Source: Vanilla planifolia (Eukaryota; Streptophyta; Magnoliopsida; Asparagales; Orchidaceae). Taken from it: a DNA stretch of 64,000 nucleotides. The notes under the pieces are model-generated. The model was not told the origin of the DNA. It ran no database searches and was given only the letters and a program-made list of their open reading frames with translations. Below are positions 38,201 through 51,625 of the stretch, piece by piece; the first letter of the stretch is position 1; the number at the start of each line of letters is the position of its first letter. The stretch covers positions 582,541-646,540 of the forward strand of contig JAIUJO010000293.1 in assembly GCA_023846275.1 (NCBI GenBank). Reading direction: 5' to 3'. The position numbers were made by a program, and so were the translations under genes.

Positions 38201-40045
38201 TTTTAATTTATGTCATTTAAGCAAAATTCATATTTACTTCGAGTTAAAAATTAATTTTTTATAATCAAAGAACATTTATTATTTTTTATTACAATAATAA
38301 GAAATTACATCTTATCAAAGAAAATAAGATGTCTTTAAATACATCTTGATGAGCTTCATCCAATTAGATATTCATTTTTTATTCTTTTTTGGATATTATG
38401 TTTTGAGAGTTTTGGCATATTTATTGAGCTATTTTTATTCATACACAATTTGATAGTTGAGATGTAACTCTTAACCTTAGAATCTTCAATTTAAACTTTA
38501 TCTAATAATTTATTCTATTTTTTCAAATGTTTTACTCTAATTTTGTCATAATATATAGCTCTAATTCTTCTATAATGTAAAATTTATATTGTATTAATAT
38601 TGTAGTGTTACATTGATCCAATATATCCTATTATACTTTTTAAATATATTTAATTAACATTAAAAAGATAATTACTTATTATTGAATCTTATTTAGCTTT
38701 GTAATTCACAATAATTCAAATTGTTGTGTGATAGAGGTGAAGCAAAGACTGTTGGACCATTCTGATCAGTTTTGTCACATTAAATATTTTATTTTATAGC
38801 TTTAAATAATATTTTTCTAGAATTTTGACACGCTTCAAGAGATATTTTAATTCATACTTGATTTGGTGAACAAGGATGTTCCACTTGATCACTTAATATG
38901 TTAAAAAGCTATTTTTGGCACAATTTATCTCATTTTCTTAATTATTTTGCTTTTATTTGATTATATTACTATGAATATCTAAATATTCTCTCATGTGACT
39001 TTTACATCGGTTTTATTTAGTTAATTTACATTACTCTGATTTATCTTATTTTAGTTTCACTAAGATTCACCAAATACTAAAATAATAAAATATTATTTTT
39101 TATACTTCTTTACTTTTAATTCATAATAATTCAAAATAAGGTTGTGGTGATAGAAACAAATATCATTGTACTCATCTTAAAGAGCTTTATTAAAAATATT
39201 CAATTCTATATATTTAAATATTTGGTAAATCTTATTTAGCTTGCTTTATTAGTATTTTCAATTTGAATTGAAATTGACGGTTGATAGTGTTACAATTGAT
39301 TTTATTCTTATTTTGGAATATGTACTTCCAATAAAATTTATCTCATTTTTTTAAAATTTTTTCTTTTACCTCGATATATTTTCTTATAGCTTTTATTCTC
39401 ACCTCATGTGACCTTCAGTTCACTTTTCTTATTATATTATATTGCTTCAATTTATCTCATTTCATATTTTGAATATATTTTCATAATAGTAGATTATATT
39501 TTTTTATTATTTATTCTTATTTATTTCAAAAATTTGTAGTAATTCCAATTAAGGTCCAATGTACTAAAAAAAATTATTTGGCTTCAGCCCTAATTAAATA
39601 AATATTCAATTTTATTTTTTAAAATACTTTCTTTCTCTAGGGGTTTGACACACATTAATAGATATTTGGATTAATACTTGATTTGATGATTGAAGATGTT
39701 ACATCTTATCAACATAGTATCTTATGACAAAATTTTTTTATATAATTTATCTTATTTCTTTAAATAATACACTTTTATTTTTTTCATATTACTACTAATG
39801 CTGAATTTCTTCTAAAGTTACCTCATCCCTTTGATTTAGTTATCTTAAATTTCTTAAATTTATGTTGTTTTAGATTTAATTTAGATTTACATAAAATAAA
39901 AAGAATAACTTATTATTATTTGTTGTTATTATATTTGTTAATTTAAAATACTTTTGAGTAGGTGATAATAAGATGAAACAAACATCATTGGATATGTCTT
40001 AATGGGCTTTATCCAATTGAATGTTAATTTTAATATTTGTGAAAA
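35285..40045 (+). repeat. Diverged satellite array, segment E (forward)
   Basis: About 11-12 copies with anchors near 35,300, 35,725, 36,140, 36,680, 37,090, 37,450, 37,880, 38,460, 38,870, 39,290 and 39,690. Same orientation as segments A, B and D. It fades out at about 40,045 after the words ACAAACATCATTGGA and GGGCTTTATCC. Confidence 0.84.
36423..36660 (+). repeat. 118-bp tandem duplication inside one satellite monomer
   Basis: Copies at 36,423-36,540 and 36,541-36,660 share AAAGCAAGCATCATTTTACT, GAGCTCTATATAA and GCATACTTTAGGAGACATA, and differ at only a handful of sites. They are far more alike than neighbouring satellite monomers are to each other. Confidence 0.92.
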
Positions 40046-42130
40046 AAATATTCACATAGAGCATGAACATTATGGTAAAGCCTAGTAACTTAGCCAAACC
40101 CTAACGACATCAATTAGCTAGATATTTCTTTTCTATGGGTATACTTGGGAAGCTCATAACATGACTTGATCATGTGATGTGAGGTCCTCTTAGAATTTAT
40201 GTTAATTTAGATTATTTCTATGTTGAGTTATCACACTTTGGTTTTTGATGGGAAGCTTGGAAGTTCTCACTTTAAGCCAAAAAGAGGCTTGGTTAATTTA
40301 GGTCCTAGTTAGGCTAGAAATAATAACTTAGATTTGATTGAAAGTGCTTATGGTTGAGGATAGTTTTTTATTTGTAATCATTGTCATGGTCATATGATTA
40401 ATCTCATAATTAACTTTAAATTGGATGGTGACTTTTGGGTCGACCACTAGAAAGTGATGGTTTAAATTTGCAAAGTTGGAGTAGCCTAAAGGAATGAGTT
40501 ATTATTAATTTAGATGAAACCTTATGTTATTGTAAATCTGACCTTTAACCATTAAATGAAACCTTAAAATGCCTTAAATAAGACCATTGAGGCTTAGATG
40601 AAACAATAGTGTAGACTAGATAAGAATTTATGTGTTAGATGAAACCTAAAGATATGCTATATAATAAATATAAGATTTAGATGAAGCCTTATAGTATCTT
40701 AGATAAGAAATTTGGGGGTTTAGGTGAAGCTATAAGTACCTTACATGTCGATATTATGGTTTAAAAGGAATCCTAGATTACATAGATAATTAAAAGGAGT
40801 AATAGTGAAAGAAAAGCATAAGCACTTGGGGATTCTTTAAGTATACTTTCTCTAAAGCCTTAGATGAGATAGACACTTCATCAAACTATATGTAATTATT
40901 ATGTAACAAAGAGAGTCTAGTTTTTGGCATCACATTAAAATTAGGCTTAAAAATAGGCTAGAAATTCTAATGATATTGTCTAAATCACAAGCATGACATG
41001 GAGATTTAGGTAAGACAATTAATCAACATTTCTAATCTCTTAGGAGAAGAGTTGACTTCCTCAATAGTAGCTGCACAATTGATATGGCTCAGGTTTGCCA
41101 AATAAGAATTACAGTTAGTAATGGAAGTCATGTAAACTATGGTTTAAAAATTAGTTATGATAATATTAATGTTCCTATTTTTTAAAGCTAAGATTTAGTT
41201 TTTAGTTAAAGCTAAAGTTGCAGCCCAGTTAGGCTTAGAAATCTTATATATCCATAGGCATGGCTAACAGAAAGATTCTTTATATGTGTTACATCTTAGC
41301 ATGGTAGCATGTCTTTGATGGTTAAAGACTATCCTTAAAATGTTTATATGATAAATAGATCACCATATATTCTTGATTAGGGTTTAAGATAACCCTACAT
41401 TTACTATTATAGTTGGTAAAAGTGGGTAGATTAAGATCATGATGTCTAACTACATGATCTTACTTTAGATAAGATTTATGGATGAAACATTGCTTAGTTT
41501 TGGACCCTTAAGCTATTGATGTATAAAGTTTTGTAAAGAGTGTCAGATTAGTGATCAATGGCTAATAAGTAATTTTCTTAGTTTAAAAGAGAGAGCTAGT
41601 CTACTTAATCATGTACTCCAATTAGTTGCATCATATAAGCTCATTCATTATATTAGCTTAATGATCTACTATGCATCTATTCCCATATCTAATCATTATA
41701 TTAATTTTATCCTACTTTATATATTTGATATAGAACCACACTAGTACATATTATTTCTACAGTTTGACTTAAAGATTTGTTATTGAGTTCAGATATACTC
41801 TCCTATTATTTTGATTTGTAGCACTAAGGATATAATAACTTTCTTATGAGTTTGAGATTAGGGCTATCTTACTGAGTATTTAGATATTCATTAGCTCTAT
41901 TTAATTCTTTATTTTTGTGGTAGTGATTTTTTTTTTCTTTTGGAAGATATTAGGTTGTGTTGGACGTTACTTTAGGACTTTGATATTTGAATATTGTATT
42001 GTCACTTATGATGGACTTCGTTTGTGGATATTATGATCTGTACATATGGATATGTATGCTTTTCGTTACATTTTCTCTTTTACTATGCATAAATAAGTAT
42101 ATATCAATTGCTAAATCCAGGGTGAACTAG
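40046..42130. other. Degraded, possibly Ty3/Gypsy-derived sequence
   Basis: No open frame of note. Around 41,860-41,930 the words TTACTGAGTATT and ATTAGCTC, then a T-rich run, resemble the ACTGAGCT-like hallmark of some plant Gypsy LTRs. The sequence contains the 42-bp-period repeat listed separately. No protein motif is recognised, so assignment is weak. Confidence 0.3.
40511..40845. repeat. 42-bp-period degenerate minisatellite
   Basis: The word TAGATGAAACCT, or a near variant, starts at about 40,511, 40,553, 40,595, 40,636, 40,678, 40,721 and, more weakly, 40,762 and 40,803. Spacing is 41-43 bp. Units also share a CTTAGATAAGAA-like second half. The period is a multiple of three, but every frame I tried meets stops, so a protein repeat is not supported now. 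Confidence 0.75.
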
Positions 42131-45100
42131 TCCCTAAATTATTTGGGTAAAAAAATCATTAAAGGGTATCATTCATTGTATCGTACATGTTGTGATCATC
42201 ATGATTTGATTGTGGAATCATAACTTCTAGTTTGAGTATCAAGCCCAATGTGCAAAAGGTTATTTAGCCATGTTTTTTGTTCATATATGGGTTTTGTTGT
42301 ACTAAGGATTTTATATAAAAAAGTTGTTCAAAAATGATGTGTGACACTAAGTTAGATTGAGAACAAGGTCTTTAAATAGATTATATTAATAGTGATATTT
42401 ATGATAAATTGAAAAATTGAATGAATTATTTGCATAATTTTGCAATTAAATTGAAATTTTTAAACATGTCCTTTATTAAGGGTATGAGACCATTACGCAA
42501 TGTTTCATCTTACGAACTACTAAATAATACAAAGTTGATGTGACATCTTCATGTATTTGAGATCATGTATTTTACTTTAAATAATGGGAAAAGTTGTTTG
42601 GGTAAATTTCGTGCAAACTATGCAATTAGTTTCATGTAGTCCTTGATATATGCAATTTGATATCTAGTTAGACATAACTAGATTTAGCTACTATAGTCAA
42701 AGTGCTCAACTTTGAAATTTTTTCATTGGCTCATTCACTTAAAATGTGATATGTTTTTTTGGCTACCAGTATGCATCATAATTGACTAATTCAATAATAA
42801 GAGGTCTCATAAAAGAATGATGTAGTACAACATAGAGCAATAATGGCACATTAACAATGTACTTGTCTAATAAAAGAATTAAAGAGTACTATAGCATTTT
42901 GATGCATAATATCCTAAGTGTTGTCTTGTACAAGCCAGTTTTACTGAGATACACAATATTCAAATATGATCAAGGAAACTTTATTTTTTGAAGGAATACA
43001 TATATAAAGTGCAGTCAAGAGACACGAACATGGTTCAAAGATTTCTAGAATGAATAAAAAAAGCACCCATGGAATGAAACTTCCTAACACAAAGATATTA
43101 ATTTTTAAATATAAATCGTAAAGCTATTGATTAGATGTATTTTCCTAATGTGATAACTAGAACAGTCATATTTGAATGATAATGTCAATTTTTCAGTTGT
43201 AACAATAAGCACTAATAAAACTTTTCTAATTTGATGATTGGAGATTATCATGGCTATTTTTATAGCTTATAAAGCATATAATGAAAGAAATGCTTTTGTA
43301 GAAGAAAATATCTATGTGAAAAAGATGAATCCCTTTGTAAAGTTTGTTAAAGTCAAGAATCATATGATTAATAAGATAAATAAGATGAATTAAGTTTAAG
43401 GATGAGCAACTGGGCAAAACCAAGGAAGAGAAAGTAATAGTAGATGTTGGAGGCCAACATGTGAAAGAAAAGAATTTCCCTGAAGATCATCCTAGTGATT
43501 TGATAAACCAAATTTATCAAATTCTCTTAAAAAATAGAGGAAACACAAAGCCATATATCTAATAATGTAACAACAAATGAATCACACATTACAATCTAAC
43601 ACAATTAAATGGTTCACAAACATGCTTAACCATGTATATGCAATGTTCAAAAACATTAAAATCCTAGTCTAACAAAAAACAAGCACAATTATTCAAATAA
43701 CAAAGAATACAAATAATACTCCAGGGTGGTCCAATGTTCATCAATAATTATAGCCAAAATTGATGAATGGAACTAGTACCTCAATTGCCAAAAATCAAAA
43801 AATTCAAGAAGAATGTCATCTCATAAGTGTACTTACTCTGATGCTAGTAATTAGATGCTTTGTGTACTAAATTCAATTAATTGCTCTCCCCTACCCAACA
43901 GAATCATGATATGGACTGACACTCATATTACATATTGTGACTTAATCTTCCAAACTTCTAAGAATAATCAAATATGACAACATCTTAGGGCTCTAAGAGT
44001 CCCTAATAATAACGTGTACTCCTCAACTAACCTATACTTTTCTAAGGCTCAAAACTAAGCTCATCCAGGCATTCAATACAGAACATGAAGGACATAATCA
44101 CCTTAGAATCCATCCAAACTTTTTGATGGGCTAAATCTTTTGCTTCACCACACATAGTCATGAGATGTCTCAAGCTTTCCAAGCATATTTGGGGCAATAA
44201 GAAACTTAGTCACACGAATACCATTGGTTTGGCTAAGTTTCTAAGTGCTATTATAAAGTTTATGCCCTTGGATAAAGTCTAATTTGCACAATCTAGCACT
44301 TTACACATTTCTTAAAAGGTTTATTTGTAGAAATATACGTCCTATTCTGGTTGTGATACTCAAGTTAAAATTGTGTTATCTTAACTAGGTTTTCATGTAT
44401 TATGTGCAAGTTTCTAGTAAAAAAAATTCAAAATAATAGCATGCATTTTCATTTCATTTTAGTATAAATTCTCACTTCTAAACACTTAACAAACAAAGAG
44501 GTGACAAAAAAATTAAAATAGATATCCACCAACAAAGGTACTGAAATATGTTGATAAATTACCCTAGCATTCTTAGTTTACATAAACAAAAGGACAACGT
44601 TGAAGATCATAGTAATCACTTGTTATCAATTTCAAAACAATTCTATCATCCCTAAATTAAAGAATTTTTTGAAACATCAATTTGTCATTCAATATTTTGA
44701 ATATTATATGACATTCTCAATGCTAACCACAAGCTTATTTTGTATTAATCTTCATGTAACCCACAAGACATTTCAATTAAACATACTTTTAGCCAAAATA
44801 ACCAATATTCAAAAGCAATCTTTTGAATTCACAAACTTGATAAGTGATGTTCCATCTTACATTCTCATGTATGATTTTTGTAAAGAATATACAATTATTT
44901 TAACAATATTTCACTTCATAAATGGTAGAAGACCATAATGAACTCACAAATTACTAGAAGTGATAAGTGAAATAAATTCATCATGATATAGAAAATTCCA
45001 TAGAGAAGGGTTTAAATGACTGCTTCCATAGTCATTCTCCACACCACATGATAATTTTGAAATATAGTGATATTTATCTTTATATAGACCTTAGCTGTAC

Positions 45101-45694
45101 TTAATGTATAATCTCAAGGATCATTATCCCTTGTAATCTTAATAGAGGACTTTTCTTTGTCTAGGCTTTCCTTCCACTTCTTCCACACATAAAACACTTC
45201 TTCCTCTAATATTTTCTCTTGGTTGATCTCCTTTCATGTTCTTATAGCTAGAATTTTTTTCTAAAACATATCAAAACCACATATTAATAATCCTTAAATA
45301 AAGGGATTTGCCTAACTACTAAGAAGGCTTTTATCTTAAGCAAAAAGCCCACCCAAATCAGAGGTGAACAGTTCCACAATTTCAAGAATTTCATGCACAT
45401 CTCTATTTTCATATAACCATGGTTTTATTTTAATAAGGAGGATGTAAAGCTTTTCCACTAAGTTATTTAGTTTAACATTATCAAGATTTCTTATAATACA
45501 TCATCCCAAAAAAGAAAGCATTCATATTAAAATTGTCCTTGCTTTTATCGAACTTAAATGTTCAAGATTCAAAATTCAAAATAAAATTTTCTTAACATTC
45601 AAAATTTAAATACATTTCATTTCAAAATTAAAATTTTAAATGACTTAAAGAGGAACCATACCATGATTAAGGTACAAATAAGTAGAAAGAATGG
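42131..45694. other. Unassigned AT-rich DNA
   Basis: I see no gene, satellite unit or motif I can name. The longest open frame (112 codons, 44,600-44,938, plus) has no recognisable domain and the composition of its surroundings. A small stem (TTCATCAAT at 43,737 and ATTGATGAA at 43,759, 13-base loop) is present. This is probably old transposon debris. Confidence 0.4.
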
Positions 45695-46140
45695 TTATGT
45701 GACATCACCCCCACCTTATCTTAGATTTCATTATAAAGTATTGACAATTTCAATAGCCATTTGTGAGGAATTTTAGCCTTATCAACCCTAATGGTATTAT
45801 GATATATGTATATCCCCTTCTTATTGCATGTTAGTTTTATAATATGGTCCAACGATTTTCTACTGAGCTTTCCAGCTCATCCTCTCTTATATTATTATAG
45901 GTTGAAGGAGATAGGAGTCATTTTGAGCTAGTATTGGGATCATCAGAGTTAGTAGACCAAATAGATGACATTTTATCTAGAATTATTTTTAAATAATAGT
46001 AGTTGAGCTATTATTAATATTCTTGATTATTTGTTATAGTTATTGATGTACTTTGGATTCTATTAGAATATTATTAATTAACTTTTTATCAATAAGTTTA
46101 CATTCATTTTAGATTGGACTTGACTTATAATGCCATTTCA
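45695..46140 (+). repeat. Probable Ty3/Gypsy LTR fragment
   Basis: It starts near TGTGACATCACCCCC (45,698), like the TGTGACACCC/TGTAACACCCC starts of many plant chromovirus LTRs. About 170 bp later comes TACTGAGCTTTCCAGCTCAT (near 45,863), the ACTGAGCT...AGCTCA hairpin-like hallmark of such LTRs, followed by GGTTGAAGGAGATAGGAG and TTTTGAGCTAGTATTGGG. No second LTR, primer site or protein domain was found, so it may be a solo LTR or a fragment. The right edge is a guess. Confidence 0.5.
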
Positions 46141-49100
46141 ATAATTCATTTTTATGATTTTCATATTCTTGTTAATAGATATTGATATTTGTGAGTTATA
46201 TGATTATGTTGGTATTTCAACATATATGGCAACATTTGTTAAGTTTATTAATTGATATGTGAATTTGGTTGCACTAAGTAGTTCAAAAAAATTTCTAGAA
46301 AACCAAGTGTTGGATATGAGTTCTCATGTTATTAAAAACTAAGAAAAAAGTCTATTAATCTTTTGTTAAAGATGCAGTGAATGGAGACTAGATGGTTAAT
46401 CAATGGATAATGTGGGGCAAAGTAGTAGAATAAGTTTTGAGGTCGTCAAAAAAGCAATATGAAAAAAAATTAATTGTAGTTGCAAAAAATAAAGTGTTTT
46501 AAGTCACAAGAAAATTTAATTTGTTACCATGCTTAGGACGAAATATATTAGAAACAAAATGAAGATTTTAAAGGGTACAAGAAATTGAATTTGAACTCCA
46601 AAAACTTTCACTTATCCATCATGGGCAAAATACCTAAGCTTTCTATCAATAAGAGAAAAAGGAGAAGATACTAGATTAATGAAGGAGATCAGTCAAGTAT
46701 TGAGGCTATTCAAGATTTTGAAGAGTTATTATGCCACTTTGATGAGAATTAACAAAACATAAATGGTTGAAACAACTAATGGTTAGCAAAAGATAGCAAA
46801 CTCACACTCATTAATAGTGTACTAAATTCTGTAGTGACTCACAATCAGAAATGGCCAATGAAAAACTCATCAAATGATCCTAACAACCCCATTATGTGGT
46901 TTGAAATGGCCATTGAAAATTTCTAAAAAAAGGTCTTAACATCCTCTTCCACTTTAATAGAACTACTCAGAAGACAATAAAACAAACTACCTATGGAAAA
47001 TGGTCTAGGAATAAAGAATAAGCAACAAGAATAAAAGTCTTGCATGCAACTATGGTGGTTGTTCTTTAATTGAACAATAATGTAAGAAAATATTTTGAGA
47101 ATGAATTATGAAGATAACCAAAAAAGTTGGCAAGAAATATCAATTGGTGGGTAATTTCTTTACATTGTGTAGAAAGTTTAAGCTACATTCTTTCACTAAA
47201 GAGAAAGAATTGTTGGGTGATACTAATATGCAAGAATTTGTTTGATCCCTCTAATATATAAGAAACGTCAGCTTAACTAAGGCTTATTATAAGTTATGAG
47301 GGGATAAACAAATAGATTTCAATTCAAATAATTATTAGAATGGGCAAATGTGAATCCAAATTTCTATTCTTTTATAATACGTATTTAATCAAATTCCATC
47401 TTCTTGCTCTACAATTATAATATTTGGATTCCAATTAAATTCTAAATGTCTTCTCTATGATCATTGAGAAAATCTCATCTACCTCTTCAAGTCATGCCCA
47501 ACCATTGATAGTCTTTAAAAATAATTTGCATAACTGTTGGGGCAGACAACAAATAACATCATGACATTATGTAGTACAATTTAGTGATTGTGGTGTTTGG
47601 AAAATCCTTCCTAATATAGTTTATTAGCATTCAGCCACCCTATAATAATTTATTATTAGTTATCGAAAGCATGGATGATGGTCACAGTGAAGAAAAATTT
47701 CATGTTTAATACTGTTGTTTAATTTTTCTTCACTCACCTATAGAGATTATTTCTAGCATCCCCTCACCAAGCTAATAGTAAAACAATGTCAATTCCTAGG
47801 AATTTTCAACTTTCCTTCTTATGTATATGTATGAAGTCAATGTTCTTATTAGAAGGTGGGAGGCCAATTTGTAATTATTATATTTTCCTCTAATACATTT
47901 CATAGAATTCTCATCTCAATACAAATGTAGAAAGGGTTGAATAGTGAATATAATTAAGACATCAAGCAATTTTTACAGCCTCTTTTAATGTGCATTAAGA
48001 AACTTGTGATGCTAGTTTCATAAAGTAGTTTGCCAAAAGTTGAAAATAATTGACATTGAAAATAGTACTTGTAGCTATGAATAAGAATATCTATGTACAT
48101 CATATCATGCATAACTAGAAGGCTTATGTCTACTACAAGGTCTATGCAATAGAGTAGGGCATTTGTGACAAAATTAACCAACCATTTCTATTTGCTATTA
48201 AACTTGTGAATGGTGAATGCATAAGGAAATGAATTAATGAGCTTATTCTTGAGGGAAAACATAGGGTTTAGCTTGATTCAAGAGTTGTCAATATAAATCA
48301 ATATATTGCATTATGTTCTTTCCATCTAAAAAATAATTTGAATTTTTGCCTTAAAATAGGTCAAGAAAATTGGAATAAACTTGAAGGCTTTATATTAGTA
48401 TACTTTATAGGTATAAGAGAACAAAGTCAATTTTTGGATTCATGACTATGAGCTATTTCTTATAGAATTTAATGAATATATTAGATTTTTGTTAACTAGA
48501 TTTACTAACAATATTAACATCTTAGTAAGCATGTGTAAAATGCTTTCTAATATAAAACATCTATGCAAGATATTTGGTCCAAAAGTAGTATGATCCTTTC
48601 ACCACTACTATTAAGCTACCATAGATGTATCTACCATTTCACTTGAAGAATCCATGGGTTTGCTACTTACATATGAAATGGTTCATGCTAGAAGAAAAAT
48701 AGAAGAATTGTCTATAAAGGTGGAGAAATCAGAAAAGAAGGGCCAATATACTTATATTCCTCTTCCACGAATATGATAGCCTTAATCTATAAATGATTAT
48801 ATTTGTTATTTCAACACTGTGTTACAATTAGTAGATCCTATATTGTTAGAAAACTAAAATAGAAGATGATGCAAAATGATGAAGTAGGCTTCATATGTTG
48901 TAGAATGACTACACACATTCATCTTTGTTTCCTTATGTATAAAGTGAGCATTGAAAATTTAAAAAATTAGTGAAAAAAGAAGAAGTATATGTATATAACT
49001 TGGATTAACTATAATGAATCCTCCTCAAGACAAGAAGAGGAAAAAGCTATATTTGACTTATGGTAATACATAGAGACATTGTGTATACTTCTAATGATAA

Positions 49101-49753
49101 TGAGATATAATCTTCTTCTATTGTTTATTCTGAGAAGTAATACAAAGAAATTTTTCATAAGTATAATAAATTTGTCTTTAGTGTAATATGTTGAAAGAAT
49201 ATAAAGCAAATCTCTAAGTCTTATGTGATCATTTAAATCATATCATTATTAATTATTTAATTATAGAAAAAACTATTACAATGTTGTTGCTAATGTGACA
49301 ATTAAAAAAATATGCCAGTCCATTAATTGAATGAGTTTAAAAGACTTCATCAATTCATGTACATCACATAGTACCCATATCAAATGTAACTATATTTTGA
49401 AACATAGACACTTTGAATCTTAATGCAAGATTAAAAGCAATATTCACTTCAAATTTAAAGATATATTTGGGTAAGAAGAGATTTCTTAAATACAATTTAA
49501 ATTATATAAACTCATTCTAAAAGGATTTAGGTTCTAAAATCTAATAAGTAGTTAACATTTGCATCCCTTCCTTCCATCCAAGACTGGAGAGCCTATTTGG
49601 AATTTTAATAGTTATTGCTTAAGGAACATGATTAGTTACTCTTATTTATTCATCCATTTGAAGAAATATGATGATGTTCAAGTTGTGCTTAATATGATGG
49701 TGTTGAAGCAATACAATTACTATGAGGCTTTAAGTACAATCTTCATAACATTA
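46141..49753. other. Unassigned AT-rich DNA
   Basis: No convincing gene. Short open frames (for example 47,954-48,181 minus and 49,559-49,792 plus) have no recognisable domain. A short lysine/arginine-rich reading (GKIPKLSINKRKRRR) lies near 46,625-46,670 but ends in stops. The composition suggests decayed transposon sequence. Confidence 0.4.
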
Positions 49754-49771
49754 GACAAATATGTGACATTA
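49754..49771. repeat. LINE-2 target-site duplication, left copy
   Basis: GACAAATATGTGACATTA matches 55,767-55,784 (GACAATTATGTGACTTTA) at 16 of 18 positions. The right copy directly follows the A-rich end of the element. Confidence 0.82.
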
Positions 49772-49949
49772 ATTCATCGTACAGCCTTGTGAACTCGATG
49801 GCTTCTAAGATGGGTCCGATGACCTTGGAGAAATGTAAAATAGCACAGGTTGAGTATCTGAACATTGGATGCGGGTAGCTGAAGCTCTGGGGCATGCTGC
49901 TGCTCATACCATGATGGCTAAACTGACTGTGCTAGGGGAGGAAGAGAAC

Positions 49950-51605
49950 TAGGCTGAGGAGCGTGCGGGATGCATGCGATTGGAGGGGACTCAGTGTCCT
50001 AATCAGGGTGCTATTGGGGGGCGGGTGTGCAATGCTCCACTGCAGGATACGAATATAGAGGCCCAACCAAATAGAGTTAGCTTTAGGGATGCTTTGATTT
50101 CTAAGAATAATGTTTCAAGTGGATGTGTAACATTCTCTGTGCATCCAGCTCCCATCGATGTTAAGGATAGAGCAGCGGGCATGCCAGATCATGTTGAAAA
50201 CGAAGATGTAGTTATGTCCTTTGAAGCAGGCTATAGATGCATTGAATTTTGCAAGTTCCATCTTGTCAGGCGTGTGTTCGGGAATACCCTCCCATTCTTC
50301 GTTATTGCACGGGTATTGTAGAAGCAATGGGGTCATTACAGAAACTTCAGGATTCTTAACTTTGTCTTCCAGATGCTTCTGCCTACCCTTCAACTCCATG
50401 TGTGATAGAAATGAAGCTTGGCTGTGTGGCGCATGGCAAATTACCAACCAAGCCATGGGACTAGATGTGTAAACGCATGACTTTCGACCAAATGCCATGA
50501 CAGTGATGTGTGCACAGGTGTGGGTGCTTTTCCCTTGCCTCTCTTTAATATACTAGGATGTGGAAAATATCCTGAGAATTGCTAAGGCGATTGAGGAGCC
50601 AATCTTGCAGGACTGGTAGACCACCGACATGCAAAGATCTGCATTTGTTAGGGTGTGTGTTCGAATGGATCTCTCGAAGGCCTTAAAACCTGGCATGTGG
50701 TTAAGAGGGGAGTTTGGTAGAGTCTACCAACCATTCGAGTATGAGGGGCTGCCTCAGGTATGCTTCAGCTGTGCACATGTGGATCACCTTGCGGGGCAGT
50801 GCAGCATGCACACCACTCAAGAGGCTGTGCCTGCGTGCACTGCTGCGATGACGAGTAGTGGGAAGGAAGCGGGGAAGCATGATGAGGCGAGAACAAAATC
50901 TACTGTGGCTCATGACGACAATGAGCTTGGAGGTAGATCGTTGCAAGTTGCAGAGATGGGCACATGTGGTGGGTCTGCCACTGAATTTGAGTGCTCAAAG
51001 AGTCTAAGAGTGGTGGGACGACGTGCGCATGACTCAGAGGAGAACACAATGCTGGGGGCCTGGGTCAGTGGATGCTTGTTCTTCCCCAATGCATGAGGCA
51101 GGGTACAATTGCATGTAGGAATTCACCAAGTGGGGTGAACCAGAACTCACGTAGAATTTTGAGGGAGGTGACTAAAGCTAGGGTAGATGCGAGAATGAAT
51201 GGCAGAGAGAGGAGGTTATCCAAGGCCAGAGGAAGCAACATGATGAGGCAGGCTTGGTTTCCAACTAAAAGGGAGGACAGAGAGAAGGATTCACATTCAG
51301 AAGCTTTGATGAAGGAAGCAGGAATGGGATGGATTGTGCAGGTAGGAGAAAATAAGGCGAAGAGGCCATTGCTGGAGAAGGAATATGCGACGGAGGAGAA
51401 CACATGCACGGATGGATCTTACACAAATAGAAGTAGGACGGCTTTTCTTGGGCTGCACTTCATGAGGCGTAGGGGATACCAGGGTGGACGATGGAGGCCC
51501 CTTTCTACCTCATCAAGGTTTAAGTGCATTGGCATGGTTGTACGGAATTACGCATGCTCTTATGGATGCTCGGGGAGTCTTACCTATAATGGTGGCTACA
51601 CATAA
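49950..51605 (+). pseudogene. LINE-2 ORF1 (gag-like, CCHC), broken
   Basis: Readable parts run in several frames. From about 49,974 comes a basic N-terminal stretch with NRVSFRDALISKNN and NEDVVMSFEAGYRCIEF, entering the DUF4283-like domain (LVRRVFGNTLPF) up to TAG at 50,319. After a shift come ILTLSSRCF-like words, then VWVLFPCLSLIY, interrupted by TAG at 50,554 and 50,617. The frame then carries AFVRVCVRMDLSKALKPGMW (50,641-50,700) and a CCHC knuckle, CFSCAHVDHLAGQC (C-x2-C-x4-H-x4-C), at about 50,761-50,802. A charged tail follows to about 51,605. An earlier in-frame TAG lies at 49,950, so the true start is probably nearer 49,799. The ORF2 start follows at 51,626. Confidence 0.82.
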
Positions 51606-51625
51606 GTAATTTAACAAATTAACCA

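Noticed and set aside
43737..43767. Small hairpin, TTCATCAAT / ATTGATGAA
   Set aside because: A nine-base stem in AT-rich DNA is expected by chance, and there is no gene context.
44600..44938. 112-codon open frame, plus strand
   Set aside because: It is the longest frame outside the LINEs, but it has no recognisable domain and the composition of the flanking DNA. Frames this long are not rare in AT-poor-in-stops patches, and nothing else supports a gene.
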